A program made the translations under genes and the position numbers. From positions 1 to 9,173 of the forward strand of contig JANQIJ010000403.1 of the NCBI GenBank assembly GCA_028282185.1: 9,173 nucleotides of DNA. The letters are read 5' to 3'. The DNA comes from Rhodospirillales bacterium (lineage in GTDB: Bacteria > Pseudomonadota > Alphaproteobacteria > Rhodospirillales > Casp-alpha2). This document shows, piece by piece, positions 5,902 through 9,173 of this stretch (position 1 is the first letter of the stretch; each line of letters opens with the position of its first letter). The notes beneath the pieces are model-generated. The model made no database searches, was not told the DNA's origin, and saw only the letters and a list, made by a program, of their open reading frames with translations.

Positions 5902-6855
5902 CTACAGCCGGCCGGCTTCGCGCAAGTAGCGTTCGGCGCCGCGGTGGCGCGGCGCGGTCATTCCCTTGCGCGCCATTTCCAGGGGATGCAGGCGTTTGAA
6001 GGACCCACGCTGGCGGCGGATGTAGTCCAGGTTCTCGAACACCGCCTTGGTCACCAGATAGGTTACTCGAGGATCGACCTTGTCCGTCGACATCACCGTC
6101 GCCAACAGACCGATGGTGCCGACTTCGTAGCCGAGGCGCACATAGGCATCCAGGGGAACCAAGGCGCGGACATAATAGGGGTTGTCGGCGATCAGCCGAT
6201 CGATCGCCGGTCCCTCGACATCGAGCAGCCGCGCGTTGCAATTGGCGATCAGCGTGTTGGTCTGCGAATTGGGATGGCCGGCAAGGAACGCCGTGGCATC
6301 GACCTCCCCGGCGCAAAGCGCCGGTTGCTGCTTGTTGATCTCTAGCAAGGACAGGGCGCGAAAACTCTTGCGCGACCAGCCCATGTACCTGAACAACAGA
6401 CGCATCGTCAGGTTCGTGCCCGATTTGATCGGACCGATGTCCAGCCGGTGGCCGGCGAGGTCATCCAGATCCTCGATTCCCGTGCCTGGGCGAACGGCCA
6501 CGGCAAGCGCCTCCGAATGGGCCGAAAACAAGGACCGCAACCCGGATTGCTTGCCGATCTTGGCAAAGGTGCCGGTGCCGGTCACGGCCTGGTATTGCAC
6601 GTCGGACTGAACAATACCCAATTCAACCTCGCCGCGTTTCAGGGCGACCAAATTGGCGAGCGATCCTTTCGACGCCTGATATTCACACGTCAGGCCCGTG
6701 GCCCGGGCGTTCAGCGCCTCGCAGATCGCCTTGCCCAGCGAGATGTAGATACCGGTGTTGCTGCCGGTGGCGATCTTGATGGTTTGCTGCCCGAACGCCA
6801 CACCGGGGCCTAGAATGAAAAAACAGGCTATCAATGACATGAGCGAACCGCGCAT
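5902..6855 (-). CDS. second, divergent TAXI family solute-binding protein (SBP2)
   Basis: This 317-residue periplasmic protein is a diverged paralogue of SBP1. The signal peptide covers residues 1-22 (core LIACFFILGPGVAF, cleavage before QQ). Shared TAXI landmarks include IATGSNTGIYISLG (28-41), IVQSDVQYQAVTGTGTF (81-97), FLAGHPNSQTNT (190-201), CNARLLDVEGPAIDRLI (206-222), NPYY (225-228) and LVTKAVFENLDYI (267-279). Cysteines 45, 57, 181 and 206 align with the four of SBP1. The ligand-region motifs differ: GPIKSGTNLT (141-150) replaces NPGSGTRGT, and ASKGS (61-65) replaces STGGS, so a different ligand is likely. An in-frame TAG 12 nt upstream excludes an earlier start; the ribosome site (AGGG, 7 nt) is modest. 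It lies 123 bp after the aminotransferase on the same strand and has no permease of its own nearby except the one downstream of SBP1. Confidence 0.93.
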   Translation of the reverse strand: MRGSLMSLIACFFILGPGVAFGQQTIKIATGSNTGIYISLGKAICEALNARATGLTCEYQASKGSLANLVALKRGEVELGIVQSDVQYQAVTGTGTFAKIGKQSGLRSLFSAHSEALAVAVRPGTGIEDLDDLAGHRLDIGPIKSGTNLTMRLLFRYMGWSRKSFRALSLLEINKQQPALCAGEVDATAFLAGHPNSQTNTLIANCNARLLDVEGPAIDRLIADNPYYVRALVPLDAYVRLGYEVGTIGLLATVMSTDKVDPRVTYLVTKAVFENLDYIRRQRGSFKRLHPLEMARKGMTAPRHRGAERYLREAGRL

Positions 6856-6938
6856 TCGAAAACCCTACACAATTCCGACCTAACTGGCCACCACCCTGCA
6901 TCTTTAGGCGGTTGGACCTGGGTCCGGCAGCGGGATCT

Positions 6939-6956
6939 TCGCCGCTCAGGCGGCGA
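6939..6956 (-). promoter_or_regulatory. hairpin in the aminotransferase-SBP2 gap
   Basis: TCGCCGC and GCGGCGA form a perfect 7-bp stem with a 4-nt loop, 22 bp after the aminotransferase stop. There is no U-tract, so termination would be weak. A smaller palindrome GGACC-TG-GGTCC follows at 6914-6925. These may attenuate or stabilise a shared transcript; either role is inferred. Confidence 0.35.
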
Positions 6957-6978
6957 TTGGCGCGGCGAACCCGCTCCG

Positions 6979-8343
6979 TCATCCGACCCCGGCGTCGTCC
7001 AGCGCCGCATCGACCGCCGCGCCCAGAAGGTGGATCATCTCATGGACCTGGGCCGCATCGATGATGAACGGCGGGGCCAACATCACATGATCGCCCCGCA
7101 CCCCGTCCGCCGTGCCGCCGCCGGGATAACAGATCAGACCCCGGTCCAGGGCCGCCCGTTTGATCCGGCTGTGGACCTTGAGCGTCGGGTCGAGCGGCGC
7201 CTTGGTCGCCCGGTCCGCGACCAGCTCGATCGCCTGGAACAGGCCCCGGCCACGAATGTCGCCGACGTTCGGGTGATTGCCGAAACGGTCATGCAGGCCC
7301 GCGGAAATTTTCTCCCCCATGGCCCGGACGTTGGCCAACAGGCCTTGATCGCGGACCTTGCGCTGAACCGCCAGGGCGGCAGCGCAGGCCGTCGGGTGCC
7401 CCATATAGGTATGGCCGTGCTGGAACGCGCCACTGCCGCCGGCGAAGGCGCCATAGACCTCGGCCGAGACCAGGGTCGCGCCGATCGGCTGGTACCCCGC
7501 GCCCAGGCCCTTGGCGATACAGATGATATCCGGAACGACGCCGTCCTGTTCGCAAGCGAACAGGGTTCCCGTGCGGCCCATGCCACACATCACCTCGTCC
7601 AAGATCAACAACACGTCATGGGCGTCGCAAATTTCCCGGATCCGCTTGAAGTAGCCGGGCACGGGCGTCAGCACCCCAGCCGTGGCGCCGCCCACGGTTT
7701 CGGCGATGAAGGCGGCGACGTTGCGCGGCCCAAGGCGCTCGATCTCCACATCCAGCTCATCAGCGACGCGGCGGCCGTAGTCTTCTTCGCCCTCGTCTTC
7801 GCGCCGGCCGCGATAGGGATAGCAGGGCGCGACATGCGACACCGGCATCAGCATTTCCTTGTAGGGCTCGCGCCGCCAGACGTTGCCGCCGACGGCAAGC
7901 GCGCCCAGGGTATTGCCGTGGTAGCTCTGCTGCCGGGCGATGATCCGGTTGCGTTCCGGGCGGCCGCGCTCCAGATGATACTGCCGCGCCATCTTCAATG
8001 CCGCCTCCACCGCCTCGGACCCGCCGGATACGAAATAGGCCATGGCAATGGCGGCGCCGCCCGCGTCCTTGGGCGCGGCCTCGACCAGGAACGCCGCCAA
8101 CTCCTCGGCCGGGCGCGAGGTGAGGAAACCGGTATGGGCAAAGGCGACCCGGTCCAACTGGTCCTTGATCGCCTGGATCACGTCGGCATCGCCATGGCCC
8201 AGGCAGGACACCGCCGCCCCGCCCGAGGCGTCGAGATAACGCTTGCCCGCCTCGTCGATCAAATAAATGCCTTCGCCCCCGACGGCGACGGGCAAATCGG
8301 CCCTTAGCTCTCGATGGAACACACGCGTGCCGGGCGTCACCAT
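6979..8343 (-). CDS. class III PLP-dependent aminotransferase
   Basis: This cytoplasmic enzyme of 454 residues moves an amino group between an amine or omega-amino acid and a keto acid such as pyruvate or 2-oxoglutarate, using pyridoxal phosphate. Length and motifs fit fold-type I class III: YFVSGGSEAVEAALKMAR (103-120) for phosphate binding, QSYHGNTLGA (139-148) with the cofactor-stacking Tyr141, LLILDEVMCGMGRTG (245-259) with Asp249 contacting the pyridine nitrogen, and IAKGLGAGYQPIGA (276-289) with Lys278 forming the Schiff base. HTYMGHP (311-317) supplies the cofactor Thr from the partner subunit. AAGGGAGG 7 nt before the ATG at 8343 fixes the start; the ATG at 8373 lies upstream of that site. 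The family includes 4-aminobutyrate, omega-amino acid:pyruvate and diamine transaminases; the sequence alone does not show which. It is divergent from apt and upstream of SBP2, with which it may share a transcript. Confidence 0.93.
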   Translation of the reverse strand: MVTPGTRVFHRELRADLPVAVGGEGIYLIDEAGKRYLDASGGAAVSCLGHGDADVIQAIKDQLDRVAFAHTGFLTSRPAEELAAFLVEAAPKDAGGAAIAMAYFVSGGSEAVEAALKMARQYHLERGRPERNRIIARQQSYHGNTLGALAVGGNVWRREPYKEMLMPVSHVAPCYPYRGRREDEGEEDYGRRVADELDVEIERLGPRNVAAFIAETVGGATAGVLTPVPGYFKRIREICDAHDVLLILDEVMCGMGRTGTLFACEQDGVVPDIICIAKGLGAGYQPIGATLVSAEVYGAFAGGSGAFQHGHTYMGHPTACAAALAVQRKVRDQGLLANVRAMGEKISAGLHDRFGNHPNVGDIRGRGLFQAIELVADRATKAPLDPTLKVHSRIKRAALDRGLICYPGGGTADGVRGDHVMLAPPFIIDAAQVHEMIHLLGAAVDAALDDAGVG

Positions 8344-8350
8344 GATCGAT

Positions 8351-8358
8351 CCTCCCTT
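8351..8358 (-). promoter_or_regulatory. ribosome binding site fixing the aminotransferase start
   Basis: On the minus strand this reads AAGGGAGG, seven bases before the ATG at 8343. It supports the 454-residue product rather than one ten residues longer. Confidence 0.75.
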
Positions 8359-8371
8359 GCGAACTGCTGCC

Positions 8372-8401
8372 ATAGGACTCGATTGCGCGGCTGTACGTCA
8401 A
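8372..8401 (-). promoter_or_regulatory. candidate aminotransferase promoter
   Basis: On the minus strand TTGACG (8401-8396) is a 5/6 match to -35, followed after 18 bp by TCCTAT (8377-8372), a 3/6 match to -10. The start point would be near 8365, about 22 bp before the start codon. Confidence 0.35.
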
Positions 8402-8411
8402 TTCATAGGAT
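8383..8411 (+). promoter_or_regulatory. candidate apt promoter
   Basis: TTGCGC (8383-8388) and TAGGAT (8406-8411) are separated by the optimal 17 bp, each matching four of six sigma-70 consensus bases. Transcription would start near 8418, leaving a leader of about 35 nt before apt. It overlaps the divergent aminotransferase promoter candidate. Confidence 0.4.
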
Positions 8412-8452
8412 GACCACCCGCCTCTTCGAAATCAATTCAGCGAGCTTACCCC

Positions 8453-8968
8453 ATGGACCTTAAAGACCACATTCGCGGCGTGCCCGATTTCCCCAAGCCC
8501 GGCATCCTGTTCTACGACATCTCGACCTTGCTGGCCCATGGCGATGCCTGGCAGGTCGCGCTCGGCCGCCTGGCGCGGATCGTCAGCGGCCACAAACCGG
8601 ACCTTTTGGCCGGGATCGAGTCGCGCGGCTTCCTCACGGCGGCGCCACTCGCCTCGCGCCTCGGCTGCGGCTTCATCATGGTGCGCAAGAAGGGCAAGCT
8701 GCCGGGCGACTGCATAAGCTACGAGTACGACTTGGAATACGGCACCGACGTGATCGAAATTCAGAAGGACGCGATCGCCCCGGGTCAGCGCGTCGTGGTG
8801 ATGGACGACCTATTGGCCACAGGCGGAACAATGGCGGCGTCGGTCAAGCTTTTGCGCGATGCGGGCGCGAACGTGGTCGGCGCCACCAGCCTCATCGAAC
8901 TGACTTTCCTGAAGGGCCGCGACAAGCTGGACGTGCCGTTCAACGCCTTGATGGCATATGACGACTAA
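8453..8968 (+). CDS. apt: adenine phosphoribosyltransferase
   Basis: Apt salvages adenine by joining it to PRPP to give AMP and pyrophosphate in the cytoplasm. The 171-residue length is standard. The start HIRGVPDFPKPGILFYDIS (6-24) is characteristic of Apt and binds the adenine side of the site. GIESRGF (54-60) and the mobile loop RKKGKLPG (78-85) follow, then SYEYDLEYGTD (89-99), and the PRPP-binding signature VVVMDDLLATGGT (114-126) with the two acidic residues Asp118-Asp119. The ribosome site is weak (GCGAG in the upstream GC-poor stretch), but the start agrees with the family. It is transcribed away from the aminotransferase and overlaps the next gene by 11 bp, which suggests translational coupling. 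Confidence 0.96.
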   Translation: MDLKDHIRGVPDFPKPGILFYDISTLLAHGDAWQVALGRLARIVSGHKPDLLAGIESRGFLTAAPLASRLGCGFIMVRKKGKLPGDCISYEYDLEYGTDVIEIQKDAIAPGQRVVVMDDLLATGGTMAASVKLLRDAGANVVGATSLIELTFLKGRDKLDVPFNALMAYDD

Positions 8969-9173
8969 CCACCCGACAGACCTCGACATTCGCGTCGACG
9001 ACCTGGGCGGCGCTGCCATCCAGAGCCTGATCCGCGCTCATCTGGACCACATGGCGGAAGTCACGCCCGCAGGCAGCATCTACGCCCTGGACCTGACGGG
9101 ACTGGCGGCGCCCGAAGTGACCTTTTGGTCTGTCTGGTCGGGCGATGCGCTTGTCGGCTGCGGCGCGCTCAAG
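8958..9173 (+). CDS. GNAT family N-acetyltransferase, N-terminal part (runs off right edge)
   Basis: From the ATG at 8958 the frame stays open for 72 codons to the window edge: MTTNHPTDLDIRVDDLGG, then IYALDLTGLAAPEVTFWSVW and GDALVGCGALK. The IRVDDL opening, the hydrophobic strand TFWSVW and the following DALVGCGALK correspond to the first strands of the GNAT acetyl-CoA fold as seen in small putative acetyltransferases. The acetyl-CoA pyrophosphate-binding motif would lie beyond the edge and cannot be checked. The start overlaps the last 11 bp of apt, so the two are probably coupled in one operon. The substrate is unknown. Confidence 0.8.
   Translation, partial: MTTNHPTDLDIRVDDLGGAAIQSLIRAHLDHMAEVTPAGSIYALDLTGLAAPEVTFWSVWSGDALVGCGALK

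Noticed and set aside
6820..6855. Lipobox-like LIAC near the start of SBP2
   Set aside because: The cysteine is at residue 11, too early for a lipoprotein signal, and the hydrophobic core continues past it. An in-frame stop 12 nt upstream prevents a longer start.
7030..8307. Plus-strand open frame of 425 codons opposite the aminotransferase
   Set aside because: It is a shadow of a gene with all class III aminotransferase motifs intact.

Overview
The window is GC-rich, gene-dense DNA of alphaproteobacterial type, most likely from the Rhodospirillales or a relative. The inference rests on a DUF2336 protein (a family largely confined to Alphaproteobacteria), a soluble c2/c550-type cytochrome c, a TAXI-type TRAP transporter with fused DctQ-DctM subunits, and an Apt sequence of alphaproteobacterial style. 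No mobile element, CRISPR array, tRNA or rRNA was seen.

Layout from left to right. (1) The coding part of a DUF2336 gene runs off the left edge on the minus strand (1-516). (2) After a 239-bp divergent intergenic region holding an FNR-like palindrome, a small exported cytochrome c gene lies on the plus strand (756-1175) and ends at a strong 12-bp-stem hairpin. (3) Convergent to it is a minus-strand transporter cluster read from right to left: TAXI solute-binding protein SBP1 (5539-4559), a fused TRAP permease of 866 residues (4340-1740) and a universal stress protein (1723-1295). (4) Upstream, on the same strand, is a second and divergent TAXI binding protein, SBP2 (6855-5902), preceded by a class III PLP aminotransferase (8343-6979). 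(5) Divergent from the aminotransferase is apt (8453-8968), overlapped by 11 bp by the start of a GNAT acetyltransferase that runs off the right edge.

How the genes may work together. SBP1, the fused permease and the Usp form a standard TAXI-TRAP import operon. The binding protein captures an organic acid or amino-acid-like ligand in the periplasm, the permease imports it using an ion gradient, and the Usp may tune uptake, as TeaD does for the TeaABC ectoine transporter. Hairpins without U-tracts lie between SBP1 and the permease and between the aminotransferase and SBP2; they could stabilise or attenuate transcripts. SBP2 has no permease of its own here, so it may share the neighbouring permease or act as a sensor. 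Its proximity to an aminotransferase hints at nitrogenous or keto-acid substrates, but the substrate cannot be read from the sequence.

Most of the window is recognisable by family. The features most worth a second look are the paired SBPs served by one permease, the soluble C-terminal domain of the permease, the degenerate ATP motif of the Usp, the FNR-like site at the cytochrome gene, and the overlapping divergent promoters in front of apt. I did not find convincing evidence of a wholly new biological system.
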